Source: Thermoflexales bacterium (lineage in GTDB: Bacteria; Chloroflexota; Anaerolineae; B4-G1; DUEL01). Taken from it: a DNA stretch of 42,040 nt. Shown piece by piece: positions 16,235-24,976 of this stretch (its first letter is position 1; the number at the start of each line of letters is the position of its first letter). Where the stretch lies: positions 1-42,040 of the forward strand of contig JACIWQ010000016.1 of NCBI GenBank assembly GCA_014360895.1, read 5' to 3'. The notes under the pieces were generated by a model. The model had not been told where the DNA came from and ran no database searches. It saw nothing but the letters and a program-made list of their open reading frames with translations. A program made the position numbers and the translations under genes.

Positions 16235-17143
16235 ATGCAACAACTGCTCCAGCAACTCATCAACGGCATCACCATCGGCTCCTTCTACGCGCTGGTCGCC
16301 CTGGGCTATACGATGGTGTACGGCGTGCTGAAACTGATTAATTTCGCCCACGGCGACCTGTTTATGTGGGGGGCCTACATCGGGCTGACCGGATTGAGTC
16401 TCCTCGCCACCCTGCTGGGCGGGGGCGGACCGGTCTCTATTTTCCCTGTTGCCGTCATCGTGATGGTCACCATCGCGCTGATCGGCGTCCTGATAGAACG
16501 CATCGCCTACCGGCCCCTCCGATCAGCGGGACGCCTGGCGCCGGTCATCTCAGCTCTGGGAGCAGCTTTCATCCTGGAGAGCCTGGCCCGCAACATCTAT
16601 GGCGCCAGTTGGAAGACCTACCCCACTGGCCTGGTGCCAGCGGGCCGGGTCGCGCTGCTCGGCGGGGTCCGGATTAGCATTATGCAGGTGCTGGTCCTGG
16701 CCGTCTCTTTCCTGCTGATGGCGCTCCTCTACCTCTTCGTCTACCGCACCCGCATCGGCACCGCCATGCGCGCCGTCTCCCTGGACCACGAGGTCTCCCG
16801 GCTAATGGGGATAGACGTGGACCGCATTATTGCCACCGTCTTCCTCATCGGCCCCGGCCTGGGCGGACTGGCCGGGATGATCGTGGCTCTCTACTACGGC
16901 TCGTTTGACTTCACCCTGGGCTGGATATTCGGTCTGAAGGCCTTTATCTCCGCCATTCTGGGCGGCATCGGTAATATCCCGGGCGCGATGCTGGGCGGGA
17001 TGATTCTGGGCATCATAGAAACGCTGGGGGCCGGATACGTCTCCCCGCAGTGGAAGGACGTCATCGCTTATGTCATCCTCATTCTCATCCTCATCTTCCG
17101 CCCCACCGGCCTGCTGGGCGAACGGGTGGCGGAGAAACTGTAG
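16235..17143 (+). CDS. livH: LivH-type ABC transporter permease
   Basis: 302 residues from ATG 16235 (GGAGG nine nt upstream); the in-frame GTG at 16214 has no such site. It is a polytopic membrane protein with the family start INGITIGSFYALVALGYTMVYGVLKLINFAHGDLFMWGAY and the C-terminal GNIPGAMLGGMILGIIETLGAGY. It forms the channel with LivM, driven by LivG and LivF. Confidence 0.95.
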   Translation: MQQLLQQLINGITIGSFYALVALGYTMVYGVLKLINFAHGDLFMWGAYIGLTGLSLLATLLGGGGPVSIFPVAVIVMVTIALIGVLIERIAYRPLRSAGRLAPVISALGAAFILESLARNIYGASWKTYPTGLVPAGRVALLGGVRISIMQVLVLAVSFLLMALLYLFVYRTRIGTAMRAVSLDHEVSRLMGIDVDRIIATVFLIGPGLGGLAGMIVALYYGSFDFTLGWIFGLKAFISAILGGIGNIPGAMLGGMILGIIETLGAGYVSPQWKDVIAYVILILILIFRPTGLLGERVAEKL

Positions 17144-17155
17144 CGGGAGGGCGCT

Positions 17156-18304
17156 ATGGGGAACCTGATGGAACGTCTCCGGAGGATTCCGCTCGCCTGG
17201 CAGATCGGACTGCTGGCGCTGGCCATCCTGCTCCCGCTCCCGCTGAACGATTATTACCGCGCGGTGCTCTGGCGCACCGGCATCTACGCCATTCTGGGGC
17301 TGAGCCTGAACATCATCGTCGGCTATGCGGGGCTGTTCCAACTGGGCCATGCCGCCTTCTACGCGCTGGGGGCATACACATCGGCGCTCCTCAACCTCCA
17401 TTTCCATATCCCCCTCGTCCTCACCTGGCCGGTCAGCATCCTGGTTGCCGCGTTGTTCGGCTACCTGATTTCCCGCCCTATCCTCCACCTGCGTGGCGAC
17501 TATCTCTGTATTGTGACCATCGCCTTCGGCGAAGTGGTGCGGCTGGCGCTGGTCAACAACATTTTCGGCATCACCGGCGGGGCCAACGGGCTGAGCGGCA
17601 TTGACCAGACCGTCCTTTTCGGCCTGACGTTGCGGACTCCCCTCCACCACTACTATCTGGTTCTCTTCTTCCTGGTCCTGACGCTCTTCGCCGTCCGGCG
17701 GTTGGAGAACTCCCGCCTGGGGCGGGCCTGGATGTACGTCCGGGAGGATGAGACGGCGGCCGAGGCGATGGGGATAGACACGACCTGGGCGAAACTGCTG
17801 GCCTTCGTGCTGGGCTCCGGATGGGCCGGGCTGGCCGGGGCGCTCTACGTGGCCCGCATCCCCGTCGTCTCTCCGGACCTAGCTCGCTTTATTGAGTCCG
17901 TGGTGATGTTCTGCATCGTCGTCCTGGGCGGCACCGGCTCCATCCCCGGCGTCTTCGTCGGCACCCTGGGGATGATTACCCTGCCGGAAATTTTCCGCTT
18001 TCTGAAGACCTGGCGGGACGCCTGGATGGGCGTGGCGATGGTCGCCATGATGATTGCCCGTCCCGAAGGGCTCTGGCCCAGCCGCCGCATCCGGATGGAA
18101 ATCCGGGGCGAGGAAGAAGAGGCCCCACCCGTTCCGAAACCCCCGGTGGGCATTCCCCAGGCACCCCTGGACGACTTGGAAGAATCCGACCCGGGAGAAT
18201 CCGACCTCTCTGGCGAGGTAGAGGAACTGTACACCGAGGAAGCTTACCTTCGCGAACTCCTGGGGGAATCGGGCCAAGAGGGTTCTGAAGAGAGCACACC
18301 GTAA
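17156..18304 (+). CDS. livM: LivM-type ABC transporter permease with acidic C-terminal tail
   Basis: 382 residues. ATG 17156 follows GGGAGGGCGCT, 12 nt after livH. Membrane segments with the family motifs GLSLNIIVGYAGLFQLGHAAFYALGAY, GLAGALYVARIPVVSPDLARFIESV and GTGSIPGVFVGTLGMITLPE occupy about residues 15-315. The last ~65 residues (after WPSRRIRMEIRGEEEE) are soluble, rich in Glu, Asp, Ser and Pro, and not part of the usual LivM. The tail is on the cytoplasmic side if topology is standard; its role is unknown. Confidence 0.94.
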   Translation: MGNLMERLRRIPLAWQIGLLALAILLPLPLNDYYRAVLWRTGIYAILGLSLNIIVGYAGLFQLGHAAFYALGAYTSALLNLHFHIPLVLTWPVSILVAALFGYLISRPILHLRGDYLCIVTIAFGEVVRLALVNNIFGITGGANGLSGIDQTVLFGLTLRTPLHHYYLVLFFLVLTLFAVRRLENSRLGRAWMYVREDETAAEAMGIDTTWAKLLAFVLGSGWAGLAGALYVARIPVVSPDLARFIESVVMFCIVVLGGTGSIPGVFVGTLGMITLPEIFRFLKTWRDAWMGVAMVAMMIARPEGLWPSRRIRMEIRGEEEEAPPVPKPPVGIPQAPLDDLEESDPGESDLSGEVEELYTEEAYLRELLGESGQEGSEESTP

Positions 18305-18333
18305 GAGCCAGACATCGCGCAGGGGGAAAGGGT

Positions 18334-19194
18334 ATGGCGCTCCTGGAAATCCGTAACCTGACCAAACAGTTTGGCGGCCTGACCGCCGTGGACCGTGTCA
18401 GTTTCTCCCTGAACGAGGGGGAGATTCTGGGTCTCATTGGCCCCAACGGGGCCGGAAAAACGACCATCTTCAACCTCATCACCGGCATCTACACCCCGAC
18501 GGAGGGGGAAATTTTCTTTGACGGCCACCGGATTGCCCACCCACCGCTGGGAGCTCGGAAGGTCATCACCCCGGTCTGGTGGCTGCAGTGGGTGCCGGCC
18601 CGGTCGGTTCGGGAACGCTGGGACCAACTGCGGACACTGCGGCCCCACGAAGTCACCGAACTGGGCATCGCCCGCACGTTCCAGACCATCCGGCTGTTTA
18701 AGAACATGACCGTCCTGGAGAACGTGATGGCCGGCGTTCACCACCGCACGCGGGCCGGGGTATGGGGCGCCATCTTCCGCCCACCGGCGCAACGGGAGGA
18801 GGAGGCGTTCATCGTCCGGGAGGCCGAGCAGTACATCCACTTTATGGGGCTTTCGGACTATCGGGACGAACTGGCGAAGAATCTCCCATACGGCCATCAG
18901 CGGCGACTGGAGATCGCCCGCGCGTTGGCGGCCCGACCCCGTCTGCTCATCCTGGACGAGCCGGCGGCCGGCCTGAACGAGCAGGAGACGCTGGAACTGA
19001 TGGGCCTCATCCGCCAGATTCGGGATTCGGGCATTACCATCCTGTTGATTGAGCACGACATGAAAGTGGTGATGGGCATCTGCGAGCGGATTGTCGTTCT
19101 GGACTACGGCAAAAAGATTGCCGAAGGGACGCCGGAGGAGGTGCAGCGGAACCCGCGCGTCATTCAGGCCTACCTGGGCGAGGAGGAGGTGTGA
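18334..19194 (+). CDS. livG: LivG-type ABC transporter ATPase
   Basis: 286 residues. Walker A GPNGAGKTT (36-44), signature YGHQRRLEIARAL (about 186-198), Walker B LLILDEP (about 205-211) and the switch His in LLIEHDMKVV. Residues about 72-107 (VITPVWWLQWVPARSVRER) form an extra loop between Walker A and the Q-loop region, which makes it longer than the usual ~255 residues. The stop overlaps the ribosome-binding region of livF. Confidence 0.95.
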   Translation: MALLEIRNLTKQFGGLTAVDRVSFSLNEGEILGLIGPNGAGKTTIFNLITGIYTPTEGEIFFDGHRIAHPPLGARKVITPVWWLQWVPARSVRERWDQLRTLRPHEVTELGIARTFQTIRLFKNMTVLENVMAGVHHRTRAGVWGAIFRPPAQREEEAFIVREAEQYIHFMGLSDYRDELAKNLPYGHQRRLEIARALAARPRLLILDEPAAGLNEQETLELMGLIRQIRDSGITILLIEHDMKVVMGICERIVVLDYGKKIAEGTPEEVQRNPRVIQAYLGEEEV

Positions 19195-19196
19195 GG

Positions 19197-19910
19197 ATGC
19201 CGCTCCTGAGGATAGAGAACCTGCACACCTACTACGGCCACGTCCATGCCCTCAAGGGGATTGACCTGGAGGTGGAGGAGGGGGAAATCGTCACCCTCAT
19301 CGGAGCTAACGGGGCGGGGAAGAGCACCACGCTGCGCACCATCTCCGGCCTGGTCCGTCCGCGCGAGGGCCGGATTGAGTTTAACGGCCACCTCCTCAAC
19401 CAGATGCCGGCCCACCGGATTGTCCAGATGGGGGTCTGTCACGTCCCCGAAGGTCGCCGCATCTTCACCACTCTGACGGTGATGGAGAACCTGATGATGG
19501 GGGCTTATACGCTCAGGGACGAGCAGGCCATCCGGGAGAACCTGCAGCGGGTCTTTGACCTGTTCCCCCGGCTGGCGGAGCGGAAGAACCAGTTGGGCGG
19601 CACCCTCTCCGGCGGGGAGCAGCAGATGCTGACCATCGGGCGGGCGCTGATGTCCCGGCCGCGCCTTCTGCTCCTGGACGAGCCGTCGCTGGGGCTGGCG
19701 CCCATGCTGGTCAAGGCCATCTTTGAGACCATCCGCGAGATCAACGCGCGCGGCACCACCATTCTGCTGGTGGAGCAGAACGCCCGCGCGGCGCTGAAGA
19801 TTGCCCATCGGGCCTACGTCCTGGAGACCGGGCGGGTCGTCCTCTCCGGCCCGGCCCAGGACCTGATGCGGGATGAGCGGGTACGGAAGGCATATCTGGG
19901 AGAGCGGTAG
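19197..19910 (+). CDS. livF: LivF-type ABC transporter ATPase
   Basis: 237 residues from ATG 19197, with AGGAGGAGGT upstream inside the end of livG. Walker A GANGAGKST (36-44), signature LSGGEQQMLTIGRAL, Walker B LLLLDEPSLGLAP and LLVEQNARAAL are intact. It pairs with LivG to power LivHM. It is the last gene of the liv operon; no terminator hairpin is obvious after the stop. Confidence 0.95.
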   Translation: MPLLRIENLHTYYGHVHALKGIDLEVEEGEIVTLIGANGAGKSTTLRTISGLVRPREGRIEFNGHLLNQMPAHRIVQMGVCHVPEGRRIFTTLTVMENLMMGAYTLRDEQAIRENLQRVFDLFPRLAERKNQLGGTLSGGEQQMLTIGRALMSRPRLLLLDEPSLGLAPMLVKAIFETIREINARGTTILLVEQNARAALKIAHRAYVLETGRVVLSGPAQDLMRDERVRKAYLGER

Positions 19911-19922
19911 ATTAGATAGAGA

Positions 19923-20155
19923 ATGGAGCAGGCGCTGTTGTTTCTGGAACTCTGCTTCCACCGTCGTGGACAACGTGCGTTTTGGGGTCAGATGCTCCCG
20001 GTGGACCTGATTCTCTCCGAAATGGCCGGGGGGAGAGCTTCACCGTGGAGGAAATCGTCGTTGCCCGCTACAAAGGGAACAGTTCTCAGCAAATGGGCCG
20101 GTATGGGCGCGTCCCGGTACAGGAGAGCATCGTTGTCTGGAGGAGGCAGGAATGA
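19923..20155 (+). pseudogene. Small hypothetical gene with probable +1 frameshift at a G run
   Basis: From ATG 19923 one frame reads as a plausible protein up to ...LILSEMAGG at the G6 run (20028-20033). Just after the run a different frame reads ESFTVEEIVVARYKGN... and ends at TGA 20153-20155. One extra G would join them into a 77-residue protein. The second frame's stop overlaps the next gene's ATG (ATGA at 20152), the coupling seen between real genes in this window. I do not recognise the family. It could be a true frameshift, programmed slippage or a base-calling error in a homopolymer. Confidence 0.45.
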
Positions 20156-20424
20156 TTGCGGACCCCCGGCATCAGACCTGGTTCCTGGACCAACTGACTA
20201 AAAGCGAGTTCTTCCACCAGAAACTGCACGGGTGGAAGATGCTCTCGGTGGCCGAAGCCATTGAGTCTTTCAGAGGCGACACCCCGGAGGGCACCTTGCT
20301 CACCGATAGAGCCCGGGCAGACCTGGAACTCAACCGCCACACCATCACCCACTGGTTCACCGTAGAAAGTATTCTGACCGACGGGATGACCTGGGCTGAG
20401 GTCTTTGAACTGTTGAGCATATAA
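20152..20424 (+). CDS. Hypothetical protein, 90 residues
   Basis: ATG 20152 has GGAGGAGGCAGGA directly upstream and overlaps the previous frame's TGA. The product is acidic and probably helical (WFLDQLTKSEFFHQKL, GMTWAEVFELLSI), with no signal, membrane segment or known motif. It is 14 nt upstream of the antitoxin-like gene and appears cotranscribed with the toxin-antitoxin pair. It could belong to a second small toxin-antitoxin unit with the damaged gene before it; that is speculative. Confidence 0.6.
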   Translation: MIADPRHQTWFLDQLTKSEFFHQKLHGWKMLSVAEAIESFRGDTPEGTLLTDRARADLELNRHTITHWFTVESILTDGMTWAEVFELLSI

Positions 20425-20438
20425 ACCAAGGAGGTGGC

Positions 20439-20687
20439 ATGCGTCAGACATTGACTCTCTCCGAGAGCCTTTATGCCCGATTGCAGACCGCTGCCCAGGA
20501 AGACGGAGCAGATAGCCTGGAGGAGTTTATTCGTCAGTTGGTTGAAATCTGGGAATCTTGCAGGGACGAAGTGCGCCGTCGTCAGGAAGTAGTGCGCCGA
20601 ATAGATGCCCTCCGAGCCAGTCTGCAGGCCAGATACGGCGATATGGCCGATAGCGTAGCCTGGATTCGCGAGGACCGGGAGCGATGA
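20439..20687 (+). CDS. Putative antitoxin of VapC-like toxin
   Basis: 82 residues, ATG 20439 with AGGAGGTGGC upstream. The N-terminus (MRQTLTLSESLYARLQTAAQEDGADSLEEF...) looks like a ribbon-helix-helix/CopG-type DNA-binding element, followed by a charged helix rich in Arg and Glu. It overlaps the PIN-domain gene by ATGA, the usual antitoxin-first arrangement. Identification rests on size, position and the RHH-like start. Confidence 0.72.
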   Translation: MRQTLTLSESLYARLQTAAQEDGADSLEEFIRQLVEIWESCRDEVRRRQEVVRRIDALRASLQARYGDMADSVAWIREDRER

Positions 20688-21043
20688 GCACACCAACCCA
20701 ACTCGTCGTTGATACCAGCGTGGTCATTAAGTGGTTTGTGCCTGAACCGCTATCCCAGGAGGCGCGGCGTGTACTTCTTGGGTATCAATCAGGCGCATAC
20801 AGATTGATCGCTCCTGACTTGCTGGTTGCCGAATTCGGTAATGTTCTCTGGAAAAAGCATCGTTTTGAAGGATTGACCCTGGAAGAAGTTGCTATCACTC
20901 ATACCCGTACGGTGTACGACTCGCTGTATCTTGCTCTGAGCCTTCGGGAGCAATGCCCTTATGTTACAGCCGATGAGCGGCTGATCAACGCGGTCCAAAC
21001 GTGGTTTCCCTATGCGCTATGGGTTGCTTCCTGGGTGCCCTGA
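20684..21043 (+). CDS. VapC-like PIN-domain toxin with shortened core
   Basis: 119 residues. PIN ribonuclease signatures are present: VVDTSVVIKWF (D10), APDLLVAEFGNVLWKK (E50), TVYDSLYLALS (D79) and VTADERL (D97). The stretch between E50 and D79 is about 29 residues, where VapC proteins normally have around 55, so one or two helices seem to be lost in frame (LTLEEVAITH joins directly to TRTVYDS). The acidic residues remain, but the fold may be compromised. The gene is coupled to the antitoxin by ATGA. Confidence 0.8.
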   Translation: MSTPTQLVVDTSVVIKWFVPEPLSQEARRVLLGYQSGAYRLIAPDLLVAEFGNVLWKKHRFEGLTLEEVAITHTRTVYDSLYLALSLREQCPYVTADERLINAVQTWFPYALWVASWVP

Positions 21044-21070
21044 AGGAAACACGGAGCACGCAACACGCAC

Positions 21071-21589
21071 ATGTCCGAACCCCTTCGCTGCATCAACCAC
21101 CCCAACGTAGAGACCTACCTGCGCTGTGCCCGATGCGGAGCGCCCATCTGCTCCCGCTGCGCGGTGCAGATAGAAGTGGGCTATATCTGCCCGGCCTGCC
21201 GTAACCGCCAGCAACGGGTCTTCTACGCCGACTTCCGCCCTGTCTACTACCTGGTGGCGGCGGCGGTGGCGCTCCCGCTGGCCTTCATCGCAGGCTGGAT
21301 TGTCCCTGCCTCCGGCTGGCTGGCCGTCTTCCTGGGCCCCCTGGCCGGGACGGGCATCGCCGAGGCCGTCCGCCGGGCCATCCGCCGCCGACGCGGCCGC
21401 TATACCTGGCTGGTCGTCTCTGCCTGCATCCTGGTCGGCGCCCTCCCCTGGACCCTGGCCATCCTTCTCCCTACCCTGGACGCCCCCATCGCCGCTGCGT
21501 CCCTCACCGGCATTGCCTGGCCCATGCTCTGGACCGTCGTCTACCTGGCCGGTGCGATCGGCGCCGCCATCGCCCGTCTGCGGATATGA
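21071..21589 (+). CDS. B-box-type zinc-finger membrane protein
   Basis: 172 residues. The N-terminal zinc-binding module CINHPNVETYLRCARCGAPICSRCAVQ...CPAC (about residues 7-45) resembles a bacterial B-box-like finger. About four hydrophobic segments follow (residues about 58-80, 84-100, 117-138, 148-170). Such proteins are small membrane proteins of unknown role. The start ATG 21071 follows a poor ribosome-binding site (GGAGCACGCAACACGCAC) made of repeat-like words. Confidence 0.75.
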   Translation: MSEPLRCINHPNVETYLRCARCGAPICSRCAVQIEVGYICPACRNRQQRVFYADFRPVYYLVAAAVALPLAFIAGWIVPASGWLAVFLGPLAGTGIAEAVRRAIRRRRGRYTWLVVSACILVGALPWTLAILLPTLDAPIAAASLTGIAWPMLWTVVYLAGAIGAAIARLRI

Positions 21590-21593
21590 CCAC

Positions 21594-21672
21594 CGACCGC
21601 TGACCATAGACGATAGACGACGGACGGCGGACGACGGATGACCGGCGACAGCCGACCGACAACGGACGACTT
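21594..21672. repeat. GAC/GACGATAGACGACGG low-complexity spacer
   Basis: Degenerate repetition of GACCGAC, ATAGACGATAGACGACGGACGG and similar words fills the gap before recN. There is no clear Shine-Dalgarno sequence for recN in it. Confidence 0.65.
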
Positions 21673-23478
21673 ATGCTTTCCGAACTCCACATCCGCGATT
21701 TCGCCATCATAGATGAACTTCACCTCTCCCTCCCCTCCGGCTTCATCGTCCTGACCGGGGAGACGGGAGCGGGGAAGTCCATCATCATTGACGCGGTCGG
21801 GCTGGTGCTGGGCGGCCGGGCCGACCCCACCGTCGTCCGCGCCGGCGCCGACCGGGCCCTGGTGGAGGCCGTCTTCCGCCTGGACCCGGCCCATCAGGCC
21901 GCCATCCGCCCCATCCTGGAACGGGAGGGCCTGGAGGGCGACGAACCCGACCTCCTCATCCTCTCCCGCGAGGTGCGGGCCGAAGGCCGCAGCATCTGCC
22001 GCGTCAACGGTCGGGCAGTCACCCTGGCCGTCCTGCGGGAGGTCGCTGAAGGGCTGGTGGACATCCACGGCCAGAGCGAGCATCTCTCCCTCCTGCGGGT
22101 GCGGGAACACGTCCACCTCCTGGACCGCTTCGCCGGGCTGAACGGCCTGCGTGCCCGCGTGGCCGACCTCGTCGCCCGGGTGCGGGCCGTCCGGCGGGAG
22201 CGGGCCGGTCTGGAACAGGACGAACAGGAGCGGGCCCGCCGCATAGACCTCCTCCAGTACCAGATTGCGGAGATAGAGGCCGCCGCCCTCCGCCCCGGCG
22301 AAGAGGAGGAACTGGCCGACGAGCGGGTGCGGCTGGCCAACGCCGAACAACTCTCCCTCCTCCTGGCCGACGCGCTGCGGGCCCTGGACGAGGGCGGCGA
22401 GGAGGGCCGTCCCGCCACCGACCAGTTGGGCTATGCCCTGCGCGCCCTGGAGGGACTGGTCCGCATAGACGGGAGTCTGGCCCCCCGCCTCCAGGAGGCC
22501 GAAGAACTCCTCTACCGCCTCCAAGACCTGGCCGACGGCCTGCGGGAATATCGCCACCGCGTGGAATTCAACCCCCGCCGTCTGGCCGAAGTGGAGGAGC
22601 GGCTGGACCTCATCCGTCGCCTGAAGCGCAAATACGGCGCCACGATTGCCGAAGTGCTGGAATACGCCCGGCGCGCGGCGGCAGAACTGGAGACCATCAC
22701 CCACAGCGAGGAGCGCATCGCCGAACTGGCCGCGCAGGAGGCGCACCTGCTGGACCAACTGGCCCGCGCTGCCCTGGAACTCTCCGCCTGCCGTCGGGAG
22801 GCCGCCCGTCGGCTGGCGGAAGGGATTGAGGCCGAACTCCAGGACCTGCGCATGGCGGGCGCCCGTTTCGCCGTGGATTTCCGCTGGACGGCCGACCCGG
22901 AAGGTGTCCCGATCACCCCCGAAGCGGTCGCGGCGGCGGGCATAGATGCGGGCGATTTTCCCCTCCCGGCCCGCGTCGGCTTTGACGCCACCGGCATAGA
23001 CCGGGTGGAGTTCCTTGTCTCCCCCAACCCGGGCGAACCCCTCAAGCCGCTGACCAAAATCGCCTCCGGCGGCGAGACCTCGCGGCTTATGCTGGCCCTC
23101 AAGGCCGTCCTCTCCCGCGTGGACGAGACCCCGACGCTCATCTTTGACGAGATTGACCAGGGCATCGGCGGACGGGTGGGCGCGATGGTGGGCGAGAAAC
23201 TCTGGCGGCTGACCGCGCCCTCCGGCAGCGAAATTGCCCACCAGGTCCTCTGCGTGACGCATCTCCCGCAACTGGCGGGCTTCGGCGATGCTCACCTGCG
23301 GGTGGAGAAAATCCCCTTGGAGGGCCGCACCGTCACCCGGGTGACCGTCCTGGAGGGCCCGGCGCGGGTGGAGGAACTGGCCCAGATGCTGGGCGCCAGC
23401 GGCGAATCCGCCTACCGCAGCGCGGAGGAGATTCTGGAGGAGGCAGGAAGCAGGAAGCAGGAAGTCGGTAGTCGGTAG
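21673..23478 (+). CDS. recN: DNA repair ATPase RecN
   Basis: 601 residues, SMC-like. Walker A GETGAGKS (29-36), a long coiled-coil middle (about 160-370), signature KIASGGETSRLMLALKAVLS and Walker B TLIFDEIDQGIGG near the C-terminus, then VTHLPQLAGFGD. It acts in recombinational repair of double-strand breaks. The last residues (EEAGSRKQEVGSR) come from the AGGCAGGAAG repeat that follows, so the repeat has probably supplied the stop codon. Confidence 0.96.
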   Translation: MLSELHIRDFAIIDELHLSLPSGFIVLTGETGAGKSIIIDAVGLVLGGRADPTVVRAGADRALVEAVFRLDPAHQAAIRPILEREGLEGDEPDLLILSREVRAEGRSICRVNGRAVTLAVLREVAEGLVDIHGQSEHLSLLRVREHVHLLDRFAGLNGLRARVADLVARVRAVRRERAGLEQDEQERARRIDLLQYQIAEIEAAALRPGEEEELADERVRLANAEQLSLLLADALRALDEGGEEGRPATDQLGYALRALEGLVRIDGSLAPRLQEAEELLYRLQDLADGLREYRHRVEFNPRRLAEVEERLDLIRRLKRKYGATIAEVLEYARRAAAELETITHSEERIAELAAQEAHLLDQLARAALELSACRREAARRLAEGIEAELQDLRMAGARFAVDFRWTADPEGVPITPEAVAAAGIDAGDFPLPARVGFDATGIDRVEFLVSPNPGEPLKPLTKIASGGETSRLMLALKAVLSRVDETPTLIFDEIDQGIGGRVGAMVGEKLWRLTAPSGSEIAHQVLCVTHLPQLAGFGDAHLRVEKIPLEGRTVTRVTVLEGPARVEELAQMLGASGESAYRSAEEILEEAGSRKQEVGSR

Positions 23479-23575
23479 CCGGTAGTCGGTAGTCGGATGT
23501 ACTTTCCGAATACGCAACACGAAACACGCAACACGGAATACGGAATACACAACACGGAATATGGAATCGGCACCA
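23441..23575. repeat. Composite simple repeat: GCAGGAA, GTCGGTA and ACGGAATAC words
   Basis: Three successive word families (GCAGGAAGCAGGAA, GTCGGTAGTCGGTA, AACACGGAATACGGAATAC) fill the recN-hydantoinase gap. The left end encodes the RecN C-terminus. Related words just downstream (CGGAGTACGCC) contain the only GGAG before the hydantoinase ATG. Confidence 0.8.
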
Positions 23576-23593
23576 CGCAATCCGGAGTACGCC

Positions 23594-24961
23594 ATGTCCG
23601 AACCCTTTGACCTCATCCTCACCGGCGGCCTGCTGGTGACCGGCCAGGGCATCCGGCGGGCCGATGTGGGCATTCGCGGCGAGACCGTCGCCGCCGTCGC
23701 CCCGGACCTGCGGGATCACCCCGCTCGCGAAGTGATAGACGTTGCCGGCCGGTACATCCTCCCCGGCGCCATAGACGTCCACGTCCACCCCGTCTACGAG
23801 GACGACGTGGAGGCCTGCTCCCGCGTGGCAGCTTACGGCGGCATCACCACCCTCCTTCACTTCGCCTACGCCCGTACCGGCGAGAGCCTCTATGAGCAGG
23901 TGAGTCGGATGCTGGAGGACGGTCGGGCCCGTTCCCGGCTGGATTTCGGCCTCCACGGCGGCCTCTTTGAGGCCCCGCGCCAGGTCCCCGAAATCCCCCG
24001 CGTCATGGAACTGGGCGTCCGCACCTTCAAGTTCTTCCTGGCCTACGTCAAGCAGAAATGGTACACCGACGACTACCACCTGCTCTGGGCGATGCACCTC
24101 CTGGCGGAGCGGGGCGGCATGGCCATGGTCCATGCCGAAAACGGCGGCGGGATTGACTATCTGGAGGACCGCTACTGGGAGGAACTGGGCGGGCCGGAGG
24201 CGGCGCACTACTTCAGCGTCTCCCATCCTCCGGTGCTGGAGGAGGAGGCCGTCTTCCGGGCCATCTGCATGGCGGAGGTGGCCGATTGCCCCCTCTACAT
24301 CGCCCACGTGACCTCCGCGCGGGCCCTGCAGCCCATTCGGCAGGCCCGGGCGGAGGGGCGGCGGGTCTTCGCCGAGACCTGCGCGCAGTACCTGACGCTG
24401 ACGGAGGACCTGGTGCGCTCGCGCGGCGCGCTGGCCAAAATCGGCCCGCCGCTGCGCACCGACGCCGACCGGGAGGCCCTCTGGCAGGCCCTGGCCGACG
24501 GCACCCTCTCCGTCGTCTCCTCCGACCACGCGCCCAAGCGCAAGGAGCCCTTCGGGGACTTCCGGGAGCAGCCCTACGGGTCGCCGGGCCTGGAGACGCT
24601 GCTGCCCATCACCCACGACGAGGGCGTCAACGGGGGGCACATCTCTCTGGTGCGGCTGGTCCAGGTCCTCTGTGAAAACCCCGCCCGCATCTTCGGCCTC
24701 TACCCGAAGAAGGGAACGGTCGCTGTGGGATCGGATGCCGACATCGTCGTCTTTGACCCCCGGCGGGAAGTGACCATCCGGGCGGAGGGCCTGCACTCCG
24801 GGGCCGGATACACCCTCTACGAAGGCCGGACGGTGTTGGGCTGGCCCGTGATGTCCTTCCAGCGGGGACATCGGGTACTCTGGGAGGGGGAGGTGGTGGC
24901 CGAACCGGGGGCGGGGCAGTTCCTGCCCCTGCTGGAGAAGCCTCCGGCGGCGCCGCTTTGA
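23594..24961 (+). CDS. Dihydropyrimidinase/hydantoinase-like amidohydrolase
   Basis: 455 residues from ATG 23594 (GGAG seven nt upstream); an in-frame ATG at 23561 lies in repeat sequence. It is a cyclic amidohydrolase with a two-metal centre: H63 and H65 (DVHVH), K146 (TFKFFLAY, carboxylated Lys), H180 (MVHAENG), H238 (IAHVTS) and D311 (SSDHAP). Family members open hydantoin or dihydropyrimidine rings; allantoinase and dihydroorotase are relatives, but the order of motifs best fits D-hydantoinase. No pyrimidine-catabolism neighbours are present; the preceding gene is recN. Confidence 0.9.
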   Translation: MSEPFDLILTGGLLVTGQGIRRADVGIRGETVAAVAPDLRDHPAREVIDVAGRYILPGAIDVHVHPVYEDDVEACSRVAAYGGITTLLHFAYARTGESLYEQVSRMLEDGRARSRLDFGLHGGLFEAPRQVPEIPRVMELGVRTFKFFLAYVKQKWYTDDYHLLWAMHLLAERGGMAMVHAENGGGIDYLEDRYWEELGGPEAAHYFSVSHPPVLEEEAVFRAICMAEVADCPLYIAHVTSARALQPIRQARAEGRRVFAETCAQYLTLTEDLVRSRGALAKIGPPLRTDADREALWQALADGTLSVVSSDHAPKRKEPFGDFREQPYGSPGLETLLPITHDEGVNGGHISLVRLVQVLCENPARIFGLYPKKGTVAVGSDADIVVFDPRREVTIRAEGLHSGAGYTLYEGRTVLGWPVMSFQRGHRVLWEGEVVAEPGAGQFLPLLEKPPAAPL

Positions 24962-24976
24962 AGATCGCCAGAAAAG

